NCBI GenBank assembly: GCA_045646145.1
Contig: JAZRKE010000067.1
Span: 1 to 32,553, forward strand
Direction: 5' to 3'
Source: SIG565 sp045646145
GTDB lineage: Bacteria; Bacillota; Clostridia; Oscillospirales; Acutalibacteraceae
Length of the DNA stretch: 32,553 nt
Shown here in pieces: positions 8,645 through 15,267 of this stretch. Below the pieces are notes generated by a model. That model was not told the DNA's origin, did not search any database, and saw only the letters and a list, made by a program, of their open reading frames with translations. Made by a program: the position numbers and the translations under genes. Positions within the stretch are counted from its first letter, which is position 1; every line of letters begins with the position of its first letter.

Positions 8645-8863
8645 CTAATATAATTTTCTGGGCACATCAGTAAGCCCTAAAATGTAATCTGCCGATAAAT
8701 TATAATGTTCGCATAATTTGATAATTCTTCTTACAGGGATTTCATTAATCCCTTTTTCGTATTTAAGATATGCCTGTTGTGAGGTTTCAAGCAAAGTTGC
8801 TAATTGTTGTTGTGTTTCACCGTTTTTAATTCGTATTTCCCTAATTCTATTATAATATTCCAT
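8645..8863 (-). CDS. XRE-family HTH regulator (module A)
   Basis: A 72-aa protein made almost entirely of a Cro/CI-type helix-turn-helix: YNRIREIRIKNGETQQQL, LLETSQQAYLKYEKG (recognition helix), then ending in the common NLSADYILGL motif. The ATG follows GAGGCG by five bases. It is divergently transcribed from the 68-aa ORF at 8973. The shared control region holds three ATCA-N4-TGAT operators, two of which lie in promoter spacers, so it very likely represses itself and the facing promoter. It resembles the regulators at 14563-14784 and 14964-15188. There is no ligand or enzymatic domain. Confidence 0.88.
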   Translation of the reverse strand: MEYYNRIREIRIKNGETQQQLATLLETSQQAYLKYEKGINEIPVRRIIKLCEHYNLSADYILGLTDVPRKLY

Positions 8864-8884
8864 TTTATCGCCTCGCTTTATTTA

Positions 8885-8956
8885 ATAATAAATCATAAAT
8901 GATGTATTGACAAACATCAAATTTGATGTTAAAATAGTTCCGAATCAAATATGATT
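8885..8956. promoter_or_regulatory. Divergent promoters with three XRE operators (module A)
   Basis: Plus-strand promoter: TTGACA 8907-8912, 17 bp, TAAAAT 8930-8935. Minus-strand promoter: TTGTCA 8913-8908, 17 bp, TATTAT 8890-8885. The two -35 boxes overlap back to back. Operators with the form ATCA-N4-TGAT sit at 8892-8903 (in the minus spacer), 8917-8928 (in the plus spacer; part of the perfect 18-bp palindrome 8913-8930) and 8944-8955 (downstream of the plus start). Centres are 25 and 27 bp apart. Binding by the adjacent XRE protein is inferred. Confidence 0.82.
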
Positions 8957-8972
8957 TAAGGGGACGTAGTGT

Positions 8973-9179
8973 ATGGAAAACCTAAAAGATATCGATGAAC
9001 TGTATCTAATTTATCTGGAATTTAAAATTATCAATTATTTGGAGCATTTAGTAATAGAAGATTCTGATAGTGGATATATAACTGTAGATGATTGTAATTT
9101 TTATTTACAAGATGTTTTGTTTTTTCTAAAAGACAAATATTTAGAAACAATTATTAAAATGAAAAAATTTTTAATGTAG
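8973..9179 (+). CDS. Small acidic hypothetical protein (68 aa)
   Basis: Not recognised. The protein (MENLKDIDELYLIYLEFKII...) is rich in acidic and aromatic residues, with no signal peptide, no membrane segment and no cysteine motif apart from one Cys. It is probably helical. AAGGGGA precedes the ATG at a slightly long distance (about nine bases). Its only upstream gene is the divergent XRE regulator, and the promoter facing it is overlaid by XRE operators, so it is the probable regulated target. It could be a toxin-like, anti-repressor or phage-derived small protein, but nothing in the sequence decides this. Confidence 0.6.
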   Translation: MENLKDIDELYLIYLEFKIINYLEHLVIEDSDSGYITVDDCNFYLQDVLFFLKDKYLETIIKMKKFLM

Positions 9180-9189
9180 ACTAGAAAAA

Positions 9190-9462
9190 TTATTCCTTTT
9201 TGAGTTCTTTTTCACTCCAAAGCTCTGCATTATCGTGAAGTTTTGATTTGGTTTTATCAACACGCATATTTCTGCCTGTAGGCTGAGTGGGTAATCCTTG
9301 CGCTATTGCGGGGAACCAGTCGGCACGGTCGGCGGTTGGCTGAATTTCATAGGTTCCGTATTTATTAAGTTGTTCAAAGGTGGTTTCGGGTGTGTCGCGC
9401 ACGTCTTCGCTCGACGGGGTGTGTTCATCATACTGCGCGTTTTTCTTGTGTTTTTTTGACAT
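9190..9462 (-). CDS. Small hydrophilic hypothetical protein (90 aa)
   Basis: Not assigned to a family. The protein starts MSKKHKKNAQYDEHTPSSED, has no hydrophobic segment and no cysteine, and is probably a soluble, partly disordered protein. The middle YGTYEIQPTADRADWFPAIA and NMRVDKTKSKLHDNAELW parts look like conserved short motifs. A strong ribosome binding site (GGAGGG, six bases before the ATG) supports expression. It lies downstream of nadE on the same strand, with the nadE terminator in between, and converges on the 68-aa ORF. Confidence 0.65.
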   Translation of the reverse strand: MSKKHKKNAQYDEHTPSSEDVRDTPETTFEQLNKYGTYEIQPTADRADWFPAIAQGLPTQPTGRNMRVDKTKSKLHDNAELWSEKELKKE

Positions 9463-9496
9463 TTTAATCCCTCCGAAAATATTATGTGCGGAAAAA

Positions 9497-9530
9497 TAAA
9501 AATCTCACCGAAATTCAGTGAGATTTTTTG
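9497..9530 (-). terminator. Terminator downstream of nadE
   Basis: The stem AATCTCAC / GTGAGATT with a 10-nt loop lies immediately after the nadE stop on the minus strand and is followed by a U-rich tract. The plus strand also carries a T-run, so it may act in both directions. Confidence 0.85.
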
Positions 9531-9533
9531 TTT

Positions 9534-11429
9534 TTACAGATTTTCGAGTTCACTTAGCCAAATTTTTGCCGTTATATCCGAGGGCATAGAAAATGCGACT
9601 CTCGGAGAAAACGATACGTCGGTAACCTGAACACCGTCGGGCATACACGACCGTTTAAACTGCTGCGATAAAAAGCGGCGGTAAAATACCTTTAGCCATT
9701 TTAAAACGGTGTCGGGGGTGTGATCACCGTCAAAGGCGGCAGTTGCTAAATAATACACCTTTGCGGGTGAAAAACCGTTCTTTACTATATTGTAAATAAA
9801 GAAATCGTGCAGCTCATAAGGGCCGACCAATTCTTCGGTTACCTGAGCGATATTTCCGTTTTCTTCGGGCGGCAAAAGTTCGGGGGATACGGGCGTATTT
9901 ACGATATCAAGCAGAATTTCACCAATTTCGCCGCCGTATTTTTCCGCCTCAAATTTTGTAAGGCTTCTGATAAGGGTTTTCGGTATAGTGGCGTTTACGC
10001 CGTACATAGACATCTGATCGCCGTTATAGGTTGCAAAGCCGAGTGCGAGTTCGGATAAATCGCCTGTTCCTATAACCATACCGCCTTCATCATTGGCAAT
10101 ATCCATAAGAATTTGGGTGCGTTCTCTTGCCTGAGCGTTTTCATAGGTTACGTTGCGGTCGGTATCAATATGACCTATATCCTCGAAATGTTGACAAACC
10201 GATTTCTTAATATCAACCGTTCTGAAAGTAACACCTAATTGTTCGCAGAGCCTTTCGGCATTTGATTTGGTTCTGTTGCTTGTTCCAAAGCAGGGCATAG
10301 TAACAGCGATAATATCGGCGAGTGGCTTTTCACAAAGCTTTATTGCTCTTACACAAGTAAGCAAAGCAAGGGTGCTATCAAGTCCACCCGAAATGCCTAA
10401 AATTAATTTTTTAGTATTTGTATGCTCAACCCTTTTTTTTAGACCATACGCCGCGGCGGTAAGTGTCCTTTCATAGAAAAATTCGCGGTTCAGGTCAGGC
10501 TCGAAAGGGGAGGGGTTTATCCTCCTTGTGAGAACAGTATCTTTTATTTCGCTGAAAAAAAGAATATCGCTAAAGTTTTCGGGTCTTTTCGGAAAACTTT
10601 TATCCTGTCTTAGTTTCGCCATTTTATCGGTATCAATTTCAGAAATTAAAATTTCGTTTTCAAAGTCTGAGGCCGTTGCCAGAATTTCACCGTTTTCAGC
10701 AATAATTCCTCCTCCGGCAAAAACATTGTCGGTAGTCGATTCGCCGTAACCCGAATTGCTTAAAACATATCCGCAACTAAGCCTTAAGGATTGAGCTGCA
10801 CCTATCAATCGGATATTATCCTCATTCTCGGGGGTGAAGGGAATAGCGGCACAGTTTAAAATGATTGTTGCGCCCGCACTCACGAGTTCCTCGGCTGTGT
10901 TATTGATGGCAAGCAGGTCGGAGCCTATCTGAATACCAAAACGGAATGAATCTATATCGTTGTGGCGGAAAACAAGATTTTTTGATAACGGTGCAAAATC
11001 GTCGCCAATTTTAATGGTGTTATAGGCGTTGGATAACATATCAGCAGAGGCAAAATAGCGGTTTTCAAGTTTTGTCAAATTGGATTTCGGAACAATTCCT
11101 AAAATCTCACCTGCATGAATTACGGCGGCACAGTTATATACCTTATAATCAAATTTAATGGGAAGACCTACAACAGCTATTACATTAAGCGCTTGGGTAG
11201 CTGCAGCAATTTGTGTTAAAGCGTTAAGAGCATTCTGGAGCAATGTATCGCTTAAAAACATATCACCACAGGTGCTGCCTGTAATTGAAAGCTCAGGCAA
11301 TACCGCTAGAGCGGCAGTTTCTTTTTCTGCCTTATTTATCGCTCTAATAATGCTTCCAGCATTGAACCTTGTATCCGCTACTGAAATTTTCGGTGTTATA
11401 GCGGCAACTTTTATAAATCCGTATTTCAT
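9534..11429 (-). CDS. nadE: NAD+ synthetase, two-domain (glutamine-dependent type) with altered glutaminase site
   Basis: Last step of NAD+ synthesis: amidation of nicotinic acid adenine dinucleotide using ATP. From the ATG at 11429 (AAGGTG six bases upstream) it is 631 aa, the normal two-domain length. The N-terminal nitrilase-like domain keeps Glu46 (VLPELSITG) and Lys115 (GIVPKSNL). The place of the catalytic cysteine (ICEDLW in relatives) reads IGSDLL, so Gly169 replaces Cys. The synthetase domain is intact: ISGGLDS at 345-351, GTGDLSELALG, TYNGDQMSMYGVN and SFSPR near the end. It therefore probably works with free ammonia, or receives it from elsewhere. A longer reading frame from 11489 is possible but lacks a ribosome binding site. 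Confidence 0.94.
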   Translation of the reverse strand: MKYGFIKVAAITPKISVADTRFNAGSIIRAINKAEKETAALAVLPELSITGSTCGDMFLSDTLLQNALNALTQIAAATQALNVIAVVGLPIKFDYKVYNCAAVIHAGEILGIVPKSNLTKLENRYFASADMLSNAYNTIKIGDDFAPLSKNLVFRHNDIDSFRFGIQIGSDLLAINNTAEELVSAGATIILNCAAIPFTPENEDNIRLIGAAQSLRLSCGYVLSNSGYGESTTDNVFAGGGIIAENGEILATASDFENEILISEIDTDKMAKLRQDKSFPKRPENFSDILFFSEIKDTVLTRRINPSPFEPDLNREFFYERTLTAAAYGLKKRVEHTNTKKLILGISGGLDSTLALLTCVRAIKLCEKPLADIIAVTMPCFGTSNRTKSNAERLCEQLGVTFRTVDIKKSVCQHFEDIGHIDTDRNVTYENAQARERTQILMDIANDEGGMVIGTGDLSELALGFATYNGDQMSMYGVNATIPKTLIRSLTKFEAEKYGGEIGEILLDIVNTPVSPELLPPEENGNIAQVTEELVGPYELHDFFIYNIVKNGFSPAKVYYLATAAFDGDHTPDTVLKWLKVFYRRFLSQQFKRSCMPDGVQVTDVSFSPRVAFSMPSDITAKIWLSELENL

Positions 11430-11460
11430 AGTTTTCACCTTGAATTTATTATTTGTATTT

Positions 11461-11489
11461 AATATACCACATAATAACAAATATTTCAA
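11461..11489 (-). promoter_or_regulatory. Probable nadE promoter
   Basis: On the minus strand, TTGAAA (11489-11484), 17 bp, TATATT (11466-11461) lies just downstream of the hairpin terminator at 11491-11520. It would give a leader of about 25 nt before the nadE ATG. With this promoter nadE does not need transcription from further upstream. Confidence 0.65.
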
Positions 11490-11490
11490 T

Positions 11491-11520
11491 AAAAAACAGA
11501 GAGTGCATTTGCACTCTCTG
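11491..11520 (-). terminator. Rho-independent terminator of the upstream orphan transcript
   Basis: A perfect 10-bp stem (CAGAGAGTGC / GCACTCTCTG) with a 4-nt loop is followed on the minus strand by TTTTTT. On the plus strand no T-run follows, so it terminates minus-strand transcription. Confidence 0.9.
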
Positions 11521-11663
11521 CTGTATTTTATTTAAACCATTGGACTCACCTTTTTTAAAAAATCTCTTGAGTCAAATGTATTAGCGCATTGGACTATCTC
11601 CAATCTGTATTTTATAGTTTTCCGATTTTTAGATTAACTGTATTTTGGACTCACCGCCTTTCT

Positions 11664-11717
11664 TTATTTTTTGGCAGCATAATTGATACAATGCTGCGGT
11701 TTAGTTTCCGTTATCAT
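11664..11717 (-). CDS. Possible 17-aa leader peptide
   Basis: ATG at 11717 follows AAAGGAC by nine bases and encodes MITETKPQHCINYAAKK before TAA. A 7-bp hairpin (GCAGCAT / ATGCTGC) lies within the coding part. Too short to identify; reported because it sits at the 5' end of the orphan transcript with a reasonable ribosome binding site. Confidence 0.35.
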   Translation of the reverse strand: MITETKPQHCINYAAKK

Positions 11718-11751
11718 TGGTATCAGTCCTTTCTTGTTTCCTTCTGTCTAT

Positions 11752-11780
11752 AATATAGCATAACCTTGCACAATTGTCAA
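11752..11780 (-). promoter_or_regulatory. Promoter of the orphan transcript
   Basis: On the minus strand, TTGACA (11780-11775), 17 bp, TATATT (11757-11752). It points towards nadE, but the first gene start is more than 300 nt downstream and beyond a terminator. Confidence 0.75.
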
Positions 11781-11909
11781 GCAAAAAGTTAATAATTTTT
11801 GTGAAATTTTTATAAACAAATTGTAAACATTTAAAAATCAGGCAAATTTACTATTTATTCTGCGAGAATAATGATTTATAATATATAGGAAAATAAAGGA
11901 GATGATTAT

Positions 11910-13775
11910 ATGCCACCACCCCCAATGAGAAGGGGGCTCGGCGGACCGAGAGATTTCTTGACCGATAAAGAAAAGGAAAATCTGCCAAAGGTAACGCCCG
12001 AGCTAATTAAGAGAATTTTAAGCTATCTTAAGCCCTATACAATTCAGTTTATTTTAGTGTTTGTTGTAATCGGGGTGTCTTCGGTTTTAGGCCTCCTACC
12101 AAGCGTTATAACAGGTAAGATAGTTGACAAGATAAGTCTTGGCGGTTCGGCACTGGAACTGCTTAACTTACTGATTGTTGCCTTTATAGTACTTTCGGCA
12201 TCACAGATTATTTCGGTTCTTGAACGTTACATAAATGCCTGGATTTCGCAGAAAATTATATTTGATATGAAAAATCAGATGTATGAGCATCTGCAGGGAA
12301 TGTCGCATTCGTTTTTTATGAGTGAAAAACAGGGCGATATTGTAACGCGAATGAACAGCGATATAAACGGTGTGAGCAGTGTAATTTCGGGAACGCTCGC
12401 GTCGGTAGTTAGTAATATTTTAACCGTTGCAACAACCCTTTTCTATCTTTTTTACACCGATTGGCGTTTAGCCCTTGTAGGAATTATCATAATTCCTATT
12501 CTTATAATTCCTACCAAGACCGTAAGCCGTAGGCGTTGGAAGCTACTGAGTATTGCCCAGGCTAAAAATGATGAAATTAATCAGCATATTGAAGAAACAC
12601 TGAGTGTTAGCGGTTCTGTGCTGACAAAGCTATTTACAAGGGAAACTCAGGAGAGAGAAAAGTTTCGTAAAATTAATGGAGAATATACTGATATATCCGT
12701 GCGTGAGCAGAGGGCGGGCAGTTGGTTCCATATTTTTATGGGACTTATAATGGAGGTAGGTCCGCTACTTATTTATTTTGCGGGTGGTTACCTGATTTTA
12801 AAGACCGATTCAGCACTTACCATAGGCGATATTACTGTGGTTGTTGCACTTGTGAACCGACTGTATTTCCCCGTTAGAACACTGCTTAATTTACATGTTG
12901 ATTTTACGCGTTCATTGGCACTTTTTGTAAGAATTTTTGATTATTATGACCGTAAGCAAGAAATTGTAAACGGTGATAATCCGCAAAAGCCCGATTTATC
13001 TGAAGTTGATGTTGAGTTTCAGAATGTAGAATTTTCATATGATAATAAAAAACCTATATTAAAGGGAGTAAATTTTCATCTTCCTCACGGCAAAACATAT
13101 GCAATAGTTGGCTCATCGGGAGCGGGAAAATCCACAATCATAAACTTAATACCGCGCCTTTACGATGTAACAAACGGTCAGGTAAAAATAGCAGGTGTCA
13201 ATGTTAAAGATTTCGACTTAACGTATTTGAGAAAGAGTATTGGTATTGTAACTCAGGATACATATCTGTTTAACGGCACGATTATGGAAAATCTGCTTTA
13301 TGCGAAAACTGATGCTACAGAAGACGAAATTTATTCCGCATGTAAAACAGCAAATATTCATCAATTCATAATGTCATTACCCGATGGGTATAATACCATT
13401 GTCGGAAACAGGGGACTAAAGCTTTCGGGCGGAGAGAAACAGAGGGTGTCTATTGCAAGGGTGCTGCTTAAAAACCCTGAAATACTTATTCTTGATGAGG
13501 CGACATCGTCTTTGGATTCTATAAGTGAAAATGCAATACAGGAAGCATTTGATAAGCTGACTGTAGGCAGAACCTGTCTTGTAATTGCGCACCGACTTTC
13601 CACTGTTCTGGGTGCGGATAAAATAATGGTAATAGAGGAAGGAAAAATTACCGAATTCGGCTCTCACGATGAGCTTATAGAAAAGGATGGCACCTATAAG
13701 ATGCTGTATGATACCCAGTTCAAGCGTGTAATTGAAAAGGAAACTGCAAAATTCCAAAAAGGTGATATTGACTAA
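11910..13775 (+). CDS. ABC transporter, fused permease-ATPase (MsbA/LmrA-like exporter)
   Basis: Half-transporter that should homodimerise to export hydrophobic compounds, lipids or peptides from the membrane. The 621-aa protein has a short proline/glycine-rich cytoplasmic N-terminus, about six transmembrane helices (residues 40-335) and a C-terminal ATPase. Visible motifs are Walker A GSSGAGKST (near 401), the Q-loop VTQDTYLF, the signature LSGGEKQR (near 505), Walker B ILILDEATSSLDS (near 525) and the switch histidine in IAHRLST. The ATG follows AAGGAGATGATTAT, and a TATAAT at 11877-11882 is the likely -10. A single-gene homodimer is the simplest reading, as no second ABC gene is adjacent. 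The substrate cannot be told. Confidence 0.93.
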   Translation: MPPPPMRRGLGGPRDFLTDKEKENLPKVTPELIKRILSYLKPYTIQFILVFVVIGVSSVLGLLPSVITGKIVDKISLGGSALELLNLLIVAFIVLSASQIISVLERYINAWISQKIIFDMKNQMYEHLQGMSHSFFMSEKQGDIVTRMNSDINGVSSVISGTLASVVSNILTVATTLFYLFYTDWRLALVGIIIIPILIIPTKTVSRRRWKLLSIAQAKNDEINQHIEETLSVSGSVLTKLFTRETQEREKFRKINGEYTDISVREQRAGSWFHIFMGLIMEVGPLLIYFAGGYLILKTDSALTIGDITVVVALVNRLYFPVRTLLNLHVDFTRSLALFVRIFDYYDRKQEIVNGDNPQKPDLSEVDVEFQNVEFSYDNKKPILKGVNFHLPHGKTYAIVGSSGAGKSTIINLIPRLYDVTNGQVKIAGVNVKDFDLTYLRKSIGIVTQDTYLFNGTIMENLLYAKTDATEDEIYSACKTANIHQFIMSLPDGYNTIVGNRGLKLSGGEKQRVSIARVLLKNPEILILDEATSSLDSISENAIQEAFDKLTVGRTCLVIAHRLSTVLGADKIMVIEEGKITEFGSHDELIEKDGTYKMLYDTQFKRVIEKETAKFQKGDID

Positions 13776-13816
13776 AATCGCTTTATATTATAAAATGTAA
13801 ATAAGGAGGAATTGAA

Positions 13817-14113
13817 ATGAGTGAAGAATTTAATCCCGATATTGTAACACTGAGCGATGACGACGGAAAGGAATATACCTTTGAAATTCTTGATGCAATT
13901 GAGGATGATGAAAACCGTTATTTAGCCCTTTTACCTGTTTATGAGGACCCACAAAAAATTCTTGAGGACTCGGGAGAATTGGTAATAGTAAAGGTTGAAG
14001 AGGAAAACGGTGAGGAGTTCTTTTCAGAAATTGAGGATGATGAAGAGTACGAAATGGTAGCAGATGCGTTTATTGACAGACTTCAGGATGCCTTTGAAAT
14101 TGACGAGGAATAA
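13817..14113 (+). CDS. DUF1292 family protein
   Basis: A 98-aa, strongly acidic protein of the DUF1292 (YrzB-like) family, common in Firmicutes. Typical parts are DIVTLSDDDGKEYTFEILDA near the start, YLALLPVYED in the middle, and an acidic C-terminus with DEEYEMVADAFIDRL. No enzymatic motif or membrane segment is seen. In many Firmicutes this family lies next to Holliday-junction resolvase and mta-D/alaS-linked genes; here it follows an ABC exporter by 41 bp with its own AAGGAGG site. Function unknown. Confidence 0.88.
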   Translation: MSEEFNPDIVTLSDDDGKEYTFEILDAIEDDENRYLALLPVYEDPQKILEDSGELVIVKVEEENGEEFFSEIEDDEEYEMVADAFIDRLQDAFEIDEE

Positions 14114-14130
14114 TTCCCGATATATTAATG

Positions 14131-14136
14131 TATAAT
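14131..14136 (+). promoter_or_regulatory. -10 box of the 6S RNA gene
   Basis: A perfect TATAAT lies seven bases before the first base of the closing stem at 14143. No clear -35 box is found at 17 bp. Confidence 0.6.
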
Positions 14137-14142
14137 ATTTTT

Positions 14143-14338
14143 ATCCTGCTCTGTTCGCGGACCGTACTATTATAACCCTACAACTTTTATTAATAGGGGT
14201 CTGTATTGTGCAGCGGGCTTGGAGACCTCCCGTTATGGTCTTAGTAACTATAACGGAAGAAGGGACCGCGAAACTGCACAGAGGACACCCACCTGTAACC
14301 GTGCAGGTTATCATTAGCACATTACGGCAGAGCGGGAT
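14143..14338 (+). ncRNA. ssrS: Probable 6S RNA
   Basis: Likely regulator that binds the sigma-A RNA polymerase by imitating an open promoter. The ends pair over 11 bp, allowing G-U (14143-14153 ATCCTGCTCTG with 14328-14338 CAGAGCGGGAT), giving a 196-nt RNA, the usual 6S size. Just inside is TGTTCGCGG on the 5' side and ACGGCAG on the 3' side, as in 6S RNAs. Inner stems are GTGCAG / CTGCAC (with TGT / ACA beside it), GGGT / ACCC and an apical CCGTTAT / ATAACGG hairpin, giving a long rod with a central bubble. It has no ORF. A covariance search would be decisive; other rod-like RNAs are less likely. Confidence 0.78.
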
Positions 14339-14561
14339 GCACGAGTGCTTCACACTCGTGCGGTTATATTCGCCTGACGGCGAGTGATATTGCCTGTGGC
14401 AGTTTTAAGGAGAATATTTCTCCGCAAGATAAATCTTGCTACGAAGAAAGACGGTGCTACGCACCTTATTGAATAACACTGAAACCGCAAGGTTTCAATA
14501 ACACTTCAAACTTTGTTTGAAATAAGGCTCAAAACTAAAAGCACCCAAGAAGGGTGCTTTT
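14339..14561. repeat. Train of nine small hairpins after the 6S RNA
   Basis: Nine different perfect short palindromes follow each other with little between them: 14339-14361 (9-bp stem), 14371-14382, 14391-14401, 14409-14423, 14424-14439, 14453-14465, 14480-14497, 14505-14521 and 14537-14561. Loops are 2-5 nt. Stems differ in sequence, so this is no simple tandem repeat, though AATAACACT occurs twice (14472 and 14497). The stretch holds no gene. The first hairpin may end the 6S RNA and the last is a true terminator. Confidence 0.75.
14537..14561. terminator. Bidirectional terminator between the 6S region and XRE module B
   Basis: AAAAGCACCC / GGGTGCTTTT stem with a 5-nt loop, directly after the stop codon of the minus-strand XRE gene at 14563 and at the end of the plus-strand hairpin train. 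Confidence 0.85.
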
Positions 14562-14562
14562 G

Positions 14563-14784
14563 TTATCTTTCGGGATATTTTAGATTTTTAGGCAGACCTA
14601 AAATATAATCGGCGGAAACGCCGTAGAAAAGGCAGAGCTTCTCTAAAACCCATAGAGGTAGTGCTCTTTTACCATTTTCATAATGTCCATATGCCTGTTT
14701 TGTTATGTTCAATATTTTAGCTATATCTTCTTGACGTAAATCTCTATCCTCCCTCAGAGAAATAAGCTGTTTTTTATATTTCAT
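14563..14784 (-). CDS. XRE-family HTH regulator (module B)
   Basis: A 73-aa Cro/CI-type repressor: YKKQLISLREDRDLRQEDIA, ILNITKQAYGHYENGK (recognition helix), and a C-terminal GVSADYILGLPKNLKYPER. That last 19-residue stretch is identical to the end of the module C regulator, although the DNA-reading parts differ. GAGGTG precedes the ATG by five bases. It faces a perfect sigma-A promoter with two 17-bp operators, one in the promoter spacer. There is no sensor domain, so the signal that would release it is unknown. Confidence 0.87.
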   Translation of the reverse strand: MKYKKQLISLREDRDLRQEDIAKILNITKQAYGHYENGKRALPLWVLEKLCLFYGVSADYILGLPKNLKYPER

Positions 14785-14805
14785 AATAACACCTCAAAAA
14801 GATAA

Positions 14806-14858
14806 TACAACAAATTGTTTACAAAGTACTTGACAGTAAACAAAATGTAGACTATAAT
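14806..14858 (+). promoter_or_regulatory. Promoter with two XRE operators (module B)
   Basis: TTGACA 14830-14835, 17 bp, TATAAT 14853-14858, a perfect promoter pointing away from the XRE gene. A 17-bp dyad GTAAACAAAATGTAGAC (form GT-N2-ACA-N3-TGT-N2-AC) fills the spacer exactly (14836-14852). A weaker inverted copy lies at 14822-14806, 30 bp away centre to centre. The layout parallels modules A and C. Confidence 0.8.
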
Positions 14859-14864
14859 TATTTT

Positions 14865-14930
14865 ACTCTCGATGTTACTACATATAGCAATAACGGAAGA
14901 TGCAGTAAGCGCATCTTCCGTTATTGCTAT
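14865..14930 (+). ncRNA. Candidate short hairpin RNA of module B
   Basis: Transcription from the promoter at 14830-14858 would begin near 14865 and run straight into a perfect 20-bp stem with a 7-nt loop (ATAGCAATAACGGAAGATGC 14884-14903 paired with 14911-14930). No T-run follows, so it is a strong hairpin more than a classical terminator. A 25-codon ORF from 14872 through the stem has no ribosome binding site. The existence of a discrete RNA is inferred. Confidence 0.45.
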
Positions 14931-14963
14931 TAATATGCATTTGAATTAGTGAATAGAAATAGG

Positions 14964-15188
14964 TTATCTTTCAGGATATTTTAGATTTTTCGGCAGACCT
15001 AAAATATAATCGGCAGAAACACCAAAGTGTAGGCAATAAGCAATAATGTCTTCATCCTGTAAATGAGCCCGTCCTGTTTCTATTCTTGATATCTGCAATT
15101 GGCTCATATTTAATAATTTACCTAATTTGGTTTGATTATAGTTCGTAGTTTCTTCTCTTAAAGCTCGTACTCTTTCGTGTATTGTCAT
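14964..15188 (-). CDS. XRE-family HTH regulator (module C)
   Basis: A 74-aa Cro/CI-type repressor, starting at the ATG at 15188 (MTIHERVRALREETTNY), since GAGGTG lies just upstream; an in-frame GTG at 15197 overlaps that site. The helix-turn-helix is TKLGKLLNMSQLQISRIETG, and the tail is the GVSADYILGLPKNLKYPER shared with module B. About 56 bp at the 3' ends of the two genes are nearly identical in DNA (14563-14618 against 14964-15019). It faces a perfect promoter with two ATCGA-N3-TCGAT operators. No sensor domain is present. Confidence 0.87.
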   Translation of the reverse strand: MTIHERVRALREETTNYNQTKLGKLLNMSQLQISRIETGRAHLQDEDIIAYCLHFGVSADYILGLPKNLKYPER

Positions 15189-15216
15189 TTTTATCACCTC
15201 AAAAATATTTTACAAT

Positions 15217-15261
15217 AATCGAAAATCGATTATTGACATTTAATCGATTTTCGATTATAAT
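15217..15261 (+). promoter_or_regulatory. Promoter with two XRE operators (module C)
   Basis: TTGACA 15233-15238, 17 bp, TATAAT 15256-15261. Operators ATCGA-N3-TCGAT lie at 15218-15230 and 15243-15255 (25 bp apart), inside a perfect 16-bp inverted repeat (15217-15232 and 15241-15256). One flanks the -35 and the other fills the spacer, so occupation should block polymerase. Confidence 0.85.
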
Positions 15262-15267
15262 TGATGT

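Larger units (their letters stand above)
11491..11745 (-). ncRNA. Candidate leader or small RNA with repeated RBS boxes (about 250 nt)
   Basis: The region lies between a minus-strand promoter (11780-11752) and a strong terminator and holds no sizeable gene. It carries three similar boxes: GGTGAGTCCAA (11655-11645), GGAGATAGTCCAA (11601-11589) and GGTGAGTCCAA (11550-11540). Each looks like a ribosome binding site. The last two are followed at once by two-codon ORFs (ATG CGC TAA and ATG GTT TAA). A 5' segment GGACTGATACC (11729-11719) can pair with any of the three. A 17-codon ORF sits at 11717-11664, and AAAATACAG is repeated three times. It could be a stand-alone RNA or an attenuated nadE leader. 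No known RNA family was recognised. Confidence 0.6.

Noticed and set aside
11491..11780. Known NAD+ riboswitch class upstream of nadE
   Set aside because: I could not match the leader to the known NAD+-I or NAD+-II riboswitch motifs, and nadE appears to have its own promoter after the terminator. A covariance search would be needed to be certain.
14872..14949. 25-codon ORF through the module B hairpin
   Set aside because: No ribosome binding site, and its codons are forced by the 20-bp perfect stem.
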